From: Erysipelotrichaceae bacterium
GTDB taxonomy: Bacteria > Bacillota_I > Bacilli_A > Erysipelotrichales > Coprobacillaceae
Assembly: GCA_021770925.1 (NCBI GenBank)
Contig: JAETPY010000001.1
Coordinates: 17,145 to 81,144, forward strand
Reading direction: 5' to 3'
Length of the DNA stretch: 64,000 nucleotides
This document shows, piece after piece, positions 40,845 through 50,175 of this stretch. How positions within the stretch are numbered: position 1 is the first letter of the stretch; each line of letters opens with the position of its first letter. The position numbers were made by a program, and so were the translations under genes. Under the pieces are notes generated by a model that did not search any database, had not been told where the DNA came from, and was given only the letters and a program-made list of their open reading frames with translations.

Positions 40845-42266
40845 ATGTTTTTACAAGATCAAGAATTGCATGAAGAGTGTGGGGTGTTTGCAGTGTGCGG
40901 CTATGAACATGCTGCAGCAATGTGTTATTATGGTTTACATAGTTTACAACATCGTGGACAGGAAGCAGCTGGAATTATTGTAAAGGATAAAGAGGCTTTA
41001 TCTATTCAAAAAGGTGAAGGTTTAGTCTCTGAAGTCTTTAATCAAGAAAAAATCAATAAAATGAAAGGTGATTATGCAATTGGACATGTTCGTTATTCTA
41101 CTGCTGGAGGTGGCGGAATTGCTAATGTTCAGCCATTATTATTTAGAACTTTAAATGGTTCTTTAGGAATTGCTCATAATGGTAATATTGTTAATGCTAA
41201 TATTTTAAAAGCTGAATTAGAAAAAAAGGGTAGTATCTTTTCTAGTACATCAGATACTGAAATTTTAGGCCATTTGATCATGCGTGAAGAAGGGCGAATG
41301 ATTGACCGCATTTGTAATTCATTAAATCGATTAGATGGGGCTTTTGCATTTTTAATTTTAATTGAAAATGCTCTTTATGTTGCACGTGATAAATATGGTC
41401 TAAGACCTGTTTCAATTGGTCAACTGCCTAATGGTGCCTATATTTTTTCATCAGAAACATGCGCTTTTGAAGTAGTTGGTGCTAAATTTGTTCGTGATTT
41501 AGAACCTGGAGAAATTGTTAGAGTAAAAAACGGAAAATTAAAATCTAAATTATATACAGATGATGTTACAGATAAAATATGTGCTATGGAGTATATATAT
41601 TTTTCACGTCCTGATAGCAATTTAGATGGTATTAACGTACATACTACAAGAAAATTAGCTGGAAAACAATTATATAAAGAGGCTCCAGTAGATGCTGATT
41701 TAGTAATTGGGGTTCCTGATTCTTCGATATCTGCAGCTATTGGTTATTCTGAGGCATCTGGTATTCCTTATGAAATGGGGCTAATAAAAAACAAGTATGT
41801 TGGAAGAACATTTATTCAGCCTACTCAAGAAATGAGAGAACAAGGGGTAAGAATGAAGCTTTCTGCAGTTTCATCAATTGTATGTGATAAAAGAGTTATT
41901 ATGATTGATGATTCAATTGTTCGAGGTACTACTTCAAAGCGAATTGTTCGTTTATTAAAAGAAGCTGGTGCTAAAGAAGTTCATGTAAGAATTGCATCTC
42001 CAGCAATCAAATGGCCATGTTTTTATGGTGTAGATATGTCAACAATGGATGAATTGATTTCTAATAGGCTTTCAGTTGAAGAATTATGTAAATATATTGA
42101 AGCTGATTCGTTAGCTTTCATTAGTGAAGAAGGAATTGATAAATCAATTCACTACAATAAAGAAAAACATAAATGTAGTTTGTGTTTGGCTTGCTTTAAT
42201 GGAGATTACGTTACTAAATTATATGATTCATTTGAAAATGATAAGATAAAAAAAGGAAAAGAGTAA
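40845..42266 (+). CDS. purF: Amidophosphoribosyltransferase
   Basis: ECGVFAVCG, LQHRGQEAAGI, VIMIDDSIVRGTTSKRIV. Confidence 0.97.
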   Translation: MFLQDQELHEECGVFAVCGYEHAAAMCYYGLHSLQHRGQEAAGIIVKDKEALSIQKGEGLVSEVFNQEKINKMKGDYAIGHVRYSTAGGGGIANVQPLLFRTLNGSLGIAHNGNIVNANILKAELEKKGSIFSSTSDTEILGHLIMREEGRMIDRICNSLNRLDGAFAFLILIENALYVARDKYGLRPVSIGQLPNGAYIFSSETCAFEVVGAKFVRDLEPGEIVRVKNGKLKSKLYTDDVTDKICAMEYIYFSRPDSNLDGINVHTTRKLAGKQLYKEAPVDADLVIGVPDSSISAAIGYSEASGIPYEMGLIKNKYVGRTFIQPTQEMREQGVRMKLSAVSSIVCDKRVIMIDDSIVRGTTSKRIVRLLKEAGAKEVHVRIASPAIKWPCFYGVDMSTMDELISNRLSVEELCKYIEADSLAFISEEGIDKSIHYNKEKHKCSLCLACFNGDYVTKLYDSFENDKIKKGKE

Positions 42267-42289
42267 AGCACCATCTGGTGCTTTTTATA
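42266..42289 (+). terminator. Rho-independent terminator after purF
   Basis: AAAGCACCATCTGGTGCTTTTT. Confidence 0.8.
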
Positions 42290-42384
42290 TTATATTTAAC
42301 TTCGCATAATACATATTATGTAATTATTTATGTTTATAAATAGTATAATAATGCTTAAAATAAATAATTCAAAAAACCTTGAAT

Positions 42385-42409
42385 AAAAAAAGAAGTTTAA
42401 AACTTCTTT
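42385..42409 (-). terminator. Rho-independent terminator for the deoB operon
   Basis: AAAGAAGTTT/AAACTTCTTT stem with A-run on + strand. Confidence 0.6.
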
Positions 42410-42692
42410 ATAAAAACAAATTATTAATAAATGCAGCTAAATTAATAATAATAAAGATAAAACCAACTAAAAATAAATATAAATACAGTTTGATTTGTTT
42501 TTCTCTTCTATAATTATTAAATAAAGCCAGCATTGCGCAGATAATTAATATCATAGCAATGATATAAAAAGTGACAATACTAATAAATGATTTAGTTAAA
42601 AGTCCTGCAGCAAAAATGAATGTTCCTACTGCATAAGCTAAAATTGAAGTGATTATTAAACGCTTACTATTTTCTTCCATAAAATTCTCCAT
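42408..42692 (-). CDS. Small membrane protein, hypothetical
   Basis: Three hydrophobic segments; start adjoins the deoB stop. Confidence 0.65.
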   Translation of the reverse strand: MENFMEENSKRLIITSILAYAVGTFIFAAGLLTKSFISIVTFYIIAMILIICAMLALFNNYRREKQIKLYLYLFLVGFIFIIINLAAFINNLFL

Positions 42693-43873
42693 TAAATTAA
42701 TTTATCTAAAATTGAACTACCAATTGATGGTAAAGAAACTTCAAAATTATCAGCAATAGTTGCACCAATAACAGCAAAAGAATCCATTTCGTCTAATTGA
42801 CATGGTCTAAGCATTTCTTTTGAATAAATTATTAATGGTACTTGTTCACGAGTATGATCAGTACCTCTATATGTAGGATCATTACCATGATCAGCAGTTA
42901 TCATCAATAAATCATCATGTCTTAAATATTTCATCAATTCTTCTAGCTGAGTATCAAATTCTTTAATTGCCTTACCATATCCTTTTGGATCGCGACGATG
43001 ACCATAAACAGCATCAAAATCAACTAAATTAATAAAACACAGTCCTGTAAAGTTAGTTTTGGCTAATTCGATTGTTTTTTCCATTCCATCATGATTATTA
43101 ACAGTTTTTACCTTTCTGGTAATTCCTTGATTATCAAAAATATCAGGTATTTTGCCAACACCAATTACATCATAATTATGATTTTTCAATGTATCTAAAA
43201 CAGTTTGATCAGACGGCGCTAATGCCAAATCATGCCGATTTGCTGTTCTCTTAAATTTCCCTGCTTTTTTTCCTATGTATGGTCGTGCGATTATCCGCCC
43301 TACTTTCCAACGCTCATCCATTGCTAACTCACGAGCAATTTTACAAGCATCATATAATTCTTGTAAAGAAATAATTTCTTCGTTAGCAGCTATTTGAAAT
43401 ACCGAATCAGCTGAAGTATAAACGATCCAGTCTCCTGTTTTAATTTGATGTTCACCATATTCATCAAGTATTTCTGTACCACTAGCTGCCTTATTACCAA
43501 CGCATTTACGACCTGTTTTTTCTTCAAACAATTTAATAAATTCATCAGGGAAACCGGTTTCTGTAAAGGTAACAAATGGTTTTTCAGTTTTTAACCCCAT
43601 TATTTCCCAATGACCTGTCATAGTATCTTTACCATTGGAAACTTCATTTAATGCTAAAGTATAGCCAAGCTGTAATCTTAAGGGATGTATTCCTCTAAAG
43701 TTACCGAGATTACCTAACCCTAATCCTTCTAAATTTGGTAGATCAAGTCCATTACAATAATCGCAGATATGTTTTAATGTGTTAGCACCTTTATCATTGA
43801 AAGAAATGGCATCTTTTGCATTACCAATTCCTAAAGAATCACATACAATTAAAAAAATCCGTTTATATTTCAT
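42692..43873 (-). CDS. deoB: Phosphopentomutase
   Basis: CDSLGIGNAKDA; GKDTMTGHWEIMGL; TADHGNDPTYRGTDHTREQVPLI. Confidence 0.97.
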   Translation of the reverse strand: MKYKRIFLIVCDSLGIGNAKDAISFNDKGANTLKHICDYCNGLDLPNLEGLGLGNLGNFRGIHPLRLQLGYTLALNEVSNGKDTMTGHWEIMGLKTEKPFVTFTETGFPDEFIKLFEEKTGRKCVGNKAASGTEILDEYGEHQIKTGDWIVYTSADSVFQIAANEEIISLQELYDACKIARELAMDERWKVGRIIARPYIGKKAGKFKRTANRHDLALAPSDQTVLDTLKNHNYDVIGVGKIPDIFDNQGITRKVKTVNNHDGMEKTIELAKTNFTGLCFINLVDFDAVYGHRRDPKGYGKAIKEFDTQLEELMKYLRHDDLLMITADHGNDPTYRGTDHTREQVPLIIYSKEMLRPCQLDEMDSFAVIGATIADNFEVSLPSIGSSILDKLI

Positions 43874-43914
43874 TTTTCCTCCATTTCCTGCATAATCTAT
43901 GCAATTATTTTTAT

Positions 43915-44814
43915 CTAAATTTTTTTAGTTCGTGGATGAAACTGCTGGTATTCATTTTTTATCTTTTGATTTGAAATATGAGTATATATTGTTGTTGTAC
44001 TAATATCGCTATGTCCTAACAGTTCTTGGATTGAACGTAAATCAGCCCCATTTTCTAAAAGATGAGTAGCAAAACTATGGCGAATAGTATGTGGAGATAC
44101 TTTTTTATTTATTGATGTTTGGTTAATAATCTGCTTTAAAATAAGATAAAATTCCTCTCGACTTAATTTATTACCATGATTATTAAAAAATAATAAAGAA
44201 GATTCTTTTTTTATAAATTTTTCACGGTAGTGATTTAAATACTCATCCAATATCTTTTTAGCAATATCACCAATAGGAATAATTCGTTCTTTATCTCCTT
44301 TTCCAATAACTTTTATATATCCCATATAAATATTCACTGAGCCTACATTTAAATTAATTAATTCAGATACACGTAGTCCTGTAGCATACATTAATTCTAA
44401 CATGCAACGGTTACGTGAACTTAAATGATTATCAACAGTAATACTATCTAAAACTTCCTGCATTTCCTGGATACTTAAAACTACAGGTAATTTTTTATCA
44501 ACTTTAGGTAAATCAAAACTGTTTATAATATTAACATCAATAATTTTTTCTTTCATTAAAAAAGTAAAAAACATCCTTAATGAAACCAGTTTCCTTGTTA
44601 TTGAAGCCGCGCTGTTACTTTTTGATAATTCTTTTAAATAAAGGCGGATATGTTCTTTAGAAATATTTTCTATTTCATTAATTTGATGGATATTTTTTAA
44701 ATAATCAGAAAACCTATTTAAATCATTTAAATAAGCTATGATAGTATTTTTACTTAGACCTTTTTCAACGATCAAATATTGTTTATATTCATTTAAACTA
44801 TCTTTTAACAGCAC
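43915..44814 (-). CDS. xerD: Tyrosine recombinase XerD
   Basis: LYATGLRVSELI; SPHTIRHSFATHLLENGADLRSIQELLGHSDISTTTIYTH. Confidence 0.92.
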   Translation of the reverse strand: MLLKDSLNEYKQYLIVEKGLSKNTIIAYLNDLNRFSDYLKNIHQINEIENISKEHIRLYLKELSKSNSAASITRKLVSLRMFFTFLMKEKIIDVNIINSFDLPKVDKKLPVVLSIQEMQEVLDSITVDNHLSSRNRCMLELMYATGLRVSELINLNVGSVNIYMGYIKVIGKGDKERIIPIGDIAKKILDEYLNHYREKFIKKESSLLFFNNHGNKLSREEFYLILKQIINQTSINKKVSPHTIRHSFATHLLENGADLRSIQELLGHSDISTTTIYTHISNQKIKNEYQQFHPRTKKI

Positions 44815-44883
44815 TTATATTCACCTCATTTATCGTAATCAATTATATCACGATTAAAATTAAAATTTCCATTAATTTGGTAA

Positions 44884-45447
44884 CTAAAGTGCATAAACCT
44901 TAAAGGCCATCGATAGAGTTACAATAATTAAAATAATTATTACATAATCTAAAATATAATTAATTATCTTTCGACTATTAAAAACTTCTCTAGTAATAAA
45001 TGAGATTGTAAGACAGTTCAACGACAACCTCAAAGATATTATTGAAATGACATATGTTAAAATAAGCTCGATAAATAACTGTGGTATATATCCTAAAAAG
45101 AACATACCTATTTTAAAATCATTTAAAGTGAAATAAAAAATGGTTGCTAGAGTAAACTGCATTCCTTTGGTAAAAATAATAAAACTATTAAAGAAAACAC
45201 CTAGAAAACTTGTTGAAATTAACAAAGATAAAAATATGTATATACCAGTAATTGTCATATATAAATTATAATTATTGGTAATTTCATTATCTTTACAAAA
45301 AAATATATATTTACATAAATCAATTAGGCTTTCACTGCCATAAAAATAATAAATAATTCCAAATATAACACCACAGCTTAATAAAACAAAAGAAAAAAGA
45401 TTAATTAATAATTTTTCATTTTTAAAAATTTTATTTAAAATGCCCAT
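44884..45447 (-). CDS. spoIIM: Stage II sporulation protein M
   Basis: Multi-pass protein with FLGVFFNSFIIFTKGMQFT and HGF-like IPQLFIELI segment; adjacent to xerD-deoB as in B. subtilis. Confidence 0.85.
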   Translation of the reverse strand: MGILNKIFKNEKLLINLFSFVLLSCGVIFGIIYYFYGSESLIDLCKYIFFCKDNEITNNYNLYMTITGIYIFLSLLISTSFLGVFFNSFIIFTKGMQFTLATIFYFTLNDFKIGMFFLGYIPQLFIELILTYVISIISLRLSLNCLTISFITREVFNSRKIINYILDYVIIILIIVTLSMAFKVYAL

Positions 45448-45497
45448 AAATTGTCCTCCGTTTATACAACTTATGAGCAGGATAATTATTTATTCAT

Positions 45498-46697
45498 TTA
45501 TTTTAAATATTTCTTTTGAATTACTTTATTTGAAATAGCAGAAGCTTTAGTTACAATTGGTTTTTCAAATTTATTATTGATGTCTTCTAAAATGCTTTGT
45601 ATTGTTTCTTTGTCATTATTATTTTTAGAGGAATCAAAAATAGTTAATTGTTCTTTATAATTTTTTTTATTAATTGTATTGTTTAAACTAATTCCTAATA
45701 ATCGTACTGGTCTGCCATCATAATTGCTGTCAAAAAGCATTTTTGCAACAGAAAGAATCGTTTCGTAATCATTTATATAAGAATTAATTGTGGTTTGCCG
45801 ATTAACACTTTCAAAACGGGTATATTTAATAGTAATTGAAATAGAATTAGAAATAAGATTTCTTTTTATTGCACGTATCGAAACCTGTCTAGCTAATCGT
45901 TTTAAAGTATCTCTTAAAATAATTTCATCTAAAGTATCGTAAGGTAATGTTGTAGAATTACCAACGGATTTTAATTCGTTTTGCTTAGCATTAACGGTTC
46001 GATTATCAATGCCATTAGCTTTACGATATAATAATAAGGCATTTTTACCAATAATTTGCCGTAATTTGTTATAATTATTATAATTTGCGATATCACCAAT
46101 TGTTTTGATTCCAACCTCTTTTAAACGAGGCTGTGTCTTTTTTCCAATTCCAAACATATCCTTGATATCTAAGGGCCACATCAGCTCTTTTATATTTGAA
46201 CGGGTTAAAACTGTAATACCCATTGGTTTTTTCATATCACTAGCCATTTTTGCTAAAAATTTATTTGGTGAAATACCAATTGAACATTTAAGATTCAACT
46301 GATGATAAACCTTTTCTTGTATCTCTTTAGCTAATTGTATAGGATGACAGTTTCTTTTTTGTATTACTTTAGTAACATCTACATAACATTCATCAATACT
46401 GGCAACTTCTAAAATTTCACTATATGATGCAATAATATTAAAAAATTCATTAGATAAGCGATGATATAATTCAAAATCTGCAGGAAGAACAATTAGATGT
46501 TTGCATTTTTGATATGCTTGAAATAAGGGCATTGCTGAATGGATGCCTAATTTACGAGCTTCATATGAAGCAGTAGTAATGATACTACGTTTTGATTTAC
46601 CAGAAATTACAAGCGGCTTTCCTTCTAAACTAGGATTTCGAGATATTTCAGCACTAGCATAAAATGCATTTAAATCAATATGAAAAATTATTTGCAT
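45498..46697 (-). CDS. dinB: DNA polymerase IV (Y family)
   Basis: FHIDLNAFYASAEISRNPSLEGKPLVISG; SIDECYVDVT; MFGIGKKT. Confidence 0.96.
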   Translation of the reverse strand: MQIIFHIDLNAFYASAEISRNPSLEGKPLVISGKSKRSIITTASYEARKLGIHSAMPLFQAYQKCKHLIVLPADFELYHRLSNEFFNIIASYSEILEVASIDECYVDVTKVIQKRNCHPIQLAKEIQEKVYHQLNLKCSIGISPNKFLAKMASDMKKPMGITVLTRSNIKELMWPLDIKDMFGIGKKTQPRLKEVGIKTIGDIANYNNYNKLRQIIGKNALLLYRKANGIDNRTVNAKQNELKSVGNSTTLPYDTLDEIILRDTLKRLARQVSIRAIKRNLISNSISITIKYTRFESVNRQTTINSYINDYETILSVAKMLFDSNYDGRPVRLLGISLNNTINKKNYKEQLTIFDSSKNNNDKETIQSILEDINNKFEKPIVTKASAISNKVIQKKYLK

Positions 46698-46709
46698 TGC
46701 ATATACCTC

Positions 46710-47033
46710 CTAAATAAAGATTAACTGCACACAAATCATATAGCTGGCTGTTCCAGCAATAATAGATAACAAAGTATTATTTTTAAATAAATGAACTATA
46801 ATCGTAACAAAAATAGCTATAATCTCTGGTAAACCATGATTTGAATTAAAGAAATCAATATCTTTTAAACAATAAACAACCAGCATAGCCATAATTGAAT
46901 AAGGTAATACCTTACTTAAATAACCAATCAAAGCTGGCTTTTTATTGGAATCATTAAAAATAATAAAAGGTAGAACTCTTGTTAACATGGTTCCTAGAGC
47001 AACAGTGATAATTATCATCATATCACTATTCAT
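46710..47033 (-). CDS. azlD: AzlD family branched-chain amino acid permease subunit
   Basis: ALGTMLTRVLPFIIF; adjacent to azlC. Confidence 0.9.
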   Translation of the reverse strand: MNSDMMIIITVALGTMLTRVLPFIIFNDSNKKPALIGYLSKVLPYSIMAMLVVYCLKDIDFFNSNHGLPEIIAIFVTIIVHLFKNNTLLSIIAGTASYMICVQLIFI

Positions 47034-47703
47034 ATTTATACTCCAAATCTTTTCTTTTGACTATTAGGGCAAAAATAATTCCAATTAAAGATATAATTAC
47101 AAAGTTATTATTACTAAATATTATTAAAGAGAAAATTGTAACCATAAAACCAATCATTGTAGCAGTATGATTTTGATTGTTTTTTATTTGATCAATTACA
47201 ATCACAATAAATAACGCTGTCATTGAAAATTCTAAACCTTTAGTATTAAAAGTGATAATATTTGAAATACTTGCTCCAATCAATGAACCAGTAATCCAAT
47301 AACATTGATCAAATAAACTAATAAAAAAACTAACATGTTTATTTTGTTTATCATCTTTAACTAAAAGTGAAAAAGTTTCATCTGTCAATGAAAAAATCAT
47401 GTATGGTTTTAAACCTTTCATTTTATCAAACCTGTTTAACATTGATAGACCATAAATAATATGTCTAGCATTTACCATCAATGTCATTATAAAAGCATTT
47501 AAAAGTGTACTTTTAGCTGTTAATAAAGAAACTGTTACAAATTGCATACTGCCAGCATAAATAAAAACGCTCATAATTAAGGCATAATAAACAGGGTATC
47601 CTTTACTTACAAGCAAAGCCCCAAAAGCAAAACCTAATACAAGATACCCCATCATTACTGGAATAGATTCCTTAAATGCTTTTTTTACTATTCTAAAATT
47701 CAT
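47026..47703 (-). CDS. azlC: AzlC family ABC-independent permease
   Basis: AFKESIPVMMGYLVLGFAFG; YAGSMQFVTVSLL; NARHIIYGLS. Confidence 0.93.
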   Translation of the reverse strand: MNFRIVKKAFKESIPVMMGYLVLGFAFGALLVSKGYPVYYALIMSVFIYAGSMQFVTVSLLTAKSTLLNAFIMTLMVNARHIIYGLSMLNRFDKMKGLKPYMIFSLTDETFSLLVKDDKQNKHVSFFISLFDQCYWITGSLIGASISNIITFNTKGLEFSMTALFIVIVIDQIKNNQNHTATMIGFMVTIFSLIIFSNNNFVIISLIGIIFALIVKRKDLEYKYE

Positions 47704-47796
47704 ATAATTCCTCCAATGATATTATTATACTAAAAAAGTTGCTTTATGAAAAGCGGAGTTAAAATTTGAACCTTATTTTTATATTTGGATAATAAT

Positions 47797-48951
47797 TTAT
47801 TTATAACAATCAATCTTAGAAATATTCAATTGCTCGTTTATTATATTTTTGTTTAAGTCTATTAATTCGATTTTTAGTTTCTGGATTTTCTTTATTAAAT
47901 CTTCTTCAATTGGAAATAAACAAATTGATTCAAAGATATAAGATATCATTATATGAAACTTACTATAAATGGATTCATAAAATAAAAATGGATTTAATTT
48001 TGTAGTAATATCTTGTCCATGTACAAAAGAACTAGTAAATTGAAAATCATCATATATTTCTATTTTATTCAAATATATACAAGCACTACGAAAAGTTATT
48101 CTCTTTTTTGAAATTATATTTTTTAACCAGCTATTTGTATTTTCATTTTTATTAATATAAAAATTCCATTTTTCATTGAAATCTATATTTCGATTTTGAC
48201 AATATTGTTTGATCACTTCTATAATCCTACTTTTACTCTCTCCAGCATATTTGCTTGTTCCTTTTATAATACTACATAGATACCATTCATCTAACAATTG
48301 CGCACTTTTTTCTTTTTTCAAAATACTTAAATAGACATAACATTCAATCAAAGATCTTGTCATTGCTGTGGCAGTTATAAGATTTCCATAAAGAAATGAG
48401 TTAAATAACTCATTAATCAAATCTTTTATATGCAAACACCACATGTTCATCCATCCCATCGGATCATAATCATCATTATTCATTAAAGCATAATAAGTAT
48501 CTAAATCGTTATATTCTTTTAAAAAATCAGAAACCTTCTTTAAATATTCATAAACTTCTTTTTTAGATATAAATTCTGTATTAGAATAGTTCTCTATGTA
48601 TAATGCATTTAAACTACTATCTCTTTTATTATCAGCATTGGATATTTCTAACTTATCTGGAATATCATTACACTGTTCGTTAGGATTGTCTATAGATATC
48701 AATGGAAAATGTACTTCAGTAAAAAAAGGCAATAAAAATCCCAATCCAAACTCCTTTTGTAATTCAAGCATATCATCATCATATCCGCCTTTTTCATTAC
48801 GATGTCCATCAATATCTACATACAAAACTCTTGATTGATTTGGATTTTTCTTTTGTGCAGCTTGAAGTAAATTAAATAAATCTTTTGCAGCCTTCTCAAA
48901 ATTTTCTCGTCGCATTACCCTATGATATAAAAAAATTTGTTTTTCTTTCAC
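47797..48951 (-). CDS. Hypothetical protein, DUF5677-like
   Basis: AMTRSLIECYVYLSILKKEKSAQLLDEWYL resembles the DUF5677-type 'aRsllE' helix; no other recognised domain. Confidence 0.5.
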   Translation of the reverse strand: MKEKQIFLYHRVMRRENFEKAAKDLFNLLQAAQKKNPNQSRVLYVDIDGHRNEKGGYDDDMLELQKEFGLGFLLPFFTEVHFPLISIDNPNEQCNDIPDKLEISNADNKRDSSLNALYIENYSNTEFISKKEVYEYLKKVSDFLKEYNDLDTYYALMNNDDYDPMGWMNMWCLHIKDLINELFNSFLYGNLITATAMTRSLIECYVYLSILKKEKSAQLLDEWYLCSIIKGTSKYAGESKSRIIEVIKQYCQNRNIDFNEKWNFYINKNENTNSWLKNIISKKRITFRSACIYLNKIEIYDDFQFTSSFVHGQDITTKLNPFLFYESIYSKFHIMISYIFESICLFPIEEDLIKKIQKLKIELIDLNKNIINEQLNISKIDCYK

Positions 48952-49097
48952 ACACAGTCCTCCTATAAATAATTAATTTAATAATAACAAATATAATTTA
49001 TATATGCAAAAAGTTAGCAAAGATAAATATATAAACTGCATAAGATTAGCCATAGCTATAAGATAATAATTTCACTAAAGAAACCAATTATAAAAAC

Positions 49098-49128
49098 ACT
49101 AAAGGTGCCCTGAGGCACCTTTGTTATC
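49098..49128 (-). terminator. Terminator after spoIVB
   Basis: AAAGGTGCC-CTGA-GGCACCTTT. Confidence 0.75.
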
Positions 49129-50122
49129 CTTGTTTATCCATTTCTAACATCCATTCTATATACAAACCAAAACCTGTCATCGGATTATTTCCAGATACAT
49201 GAGTAACACAGCCGATAATTTTATCATTTTGAATTATTGGTGAACCACTCATACCTTGAATTATACCATTAGCTTTACTAATAACATTTTGATCTGTTAC
49301 TTTGAATTCAATTCCTTTTTCTTTAACCGAATCTTGTTTATTCAATTTAGTAATCTCAATTTCACATTTTTCAATTTCCTGACCATTCAAAACGGTTAAA
49401 AAATATGCTTTTCCTAATTCAACTTCATCCATACTTGCTGTATCCATTGCATTTCTATTAGAAATATCGTAATTATAAGTTCCATAAATACCAAATTGAT
49501 TATGGCTGTTTATACTACCTATTTCAATATTAGAAATATCAGCAATTTTATTGCCAGAACTATTAGGAGAAGCTTTTTTGATTCCTGTAACACTACTTTC
49601 ATAAATATTACCTGATTGCAGCAAGGTATCACTATTTAGTTTGGTATCACCCATTGCATGACCCAATGCACCAAAGGTATTATCTGCTGGATTATAGAAT
49701 GTTAGGGTTCCAACACCAGCAATGGCATCTTTTACATATAATCCGGTTGTAAATTCTTGATTTTCTAAAAAAACTTGGAGATTACGGTGAAGTCGTTCTT
49801 TATTTCTGATGATAGTTAAATTATATTCACTTTTTTCACTACCACCGTTTTTGATAAACTCACTTAATTCTTCAATCGTAGTTACCTTTTTACCATCAAC
49901 TTCAACAATTATATCTCCGACTTTAAAATCTTTTGCCAAAGGATCATAAGTTGTATCAGTAGTTTTAATCTTATAACCACCAGTAATTACAACTCCTTGA
50001 TAATTTAGCTCAATACCGATCGAATCACCACCAGGTATTAAAGATATTGCATATAGAGCAATTGGATTGATAATAATGGTTAAAATAACAATTAAGGAAA
50101 GGATTAGCTTTTTAAAAAGCAT
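49124..50122 (-). CDS. spoIVB: SpoIVB peptidase (PDZ, S55)
   Basis: LIPGGDSIGIELNYQGVVITG; FGALGHAMGD; IQGMSGSPIIQNDKIIGCVTHV; RBS AAGGAGG supports start at 50122. Confidence 0.93.
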   Translation of the reverse strand: MLFKKLILSLIVILTIIINPIALYAISLIPGGDSIGIELNYQGVVITGGYKIKTTDTTYDPLAKDFKVGDIIVEVDGKKVTTIEELSEFIKNGGSEKSEYNLTIIRNKERLHRNLQVFLENQEFTTGLYVKDAIAGVGTLTFYNPADNTFGALGHAMGDTKLNSDTLLQSGNIYESSVTGIKKASPNSSGNKIADISNIEIGSINSHNQFGIYGTYNYDISNRNAMDTASMDEVELGKAYFLTVLNGQEIEKCEIEITKLNKQDSVKEKGIEFKVTDQNVISKANGIIQGMSGSPIIQNDKIIGCVTHVSGNNPMTGFGLYIEWMLEMDKQG

Positions 50123-50175
50123 AGAAACCTCCTTGTAACAAATGTTACAATCTAGTTTGGTCTTCATGCTTATAA

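Noticed and set aside
43390-43575. Alternative-frame minus ORF inside deoB
   Set aside because: Out of frame within a strongly conserved gene
43915-44814. Phage or ICE integrase marking a mobile element
   Set aside because: Sequence and spoIIM-xerD-deoB context identify chromosomal XerD
46105-46302. Plus-strand ORFs antisense to dinB, recN, xseA, spoIIIAH and the DUF5677-like gene (also 48596-48838, 50525-50707, 55553-55738, 57723-57965, 57811-58125)
   Set aside because: Shadow ORFs; low-complexity or no family signal
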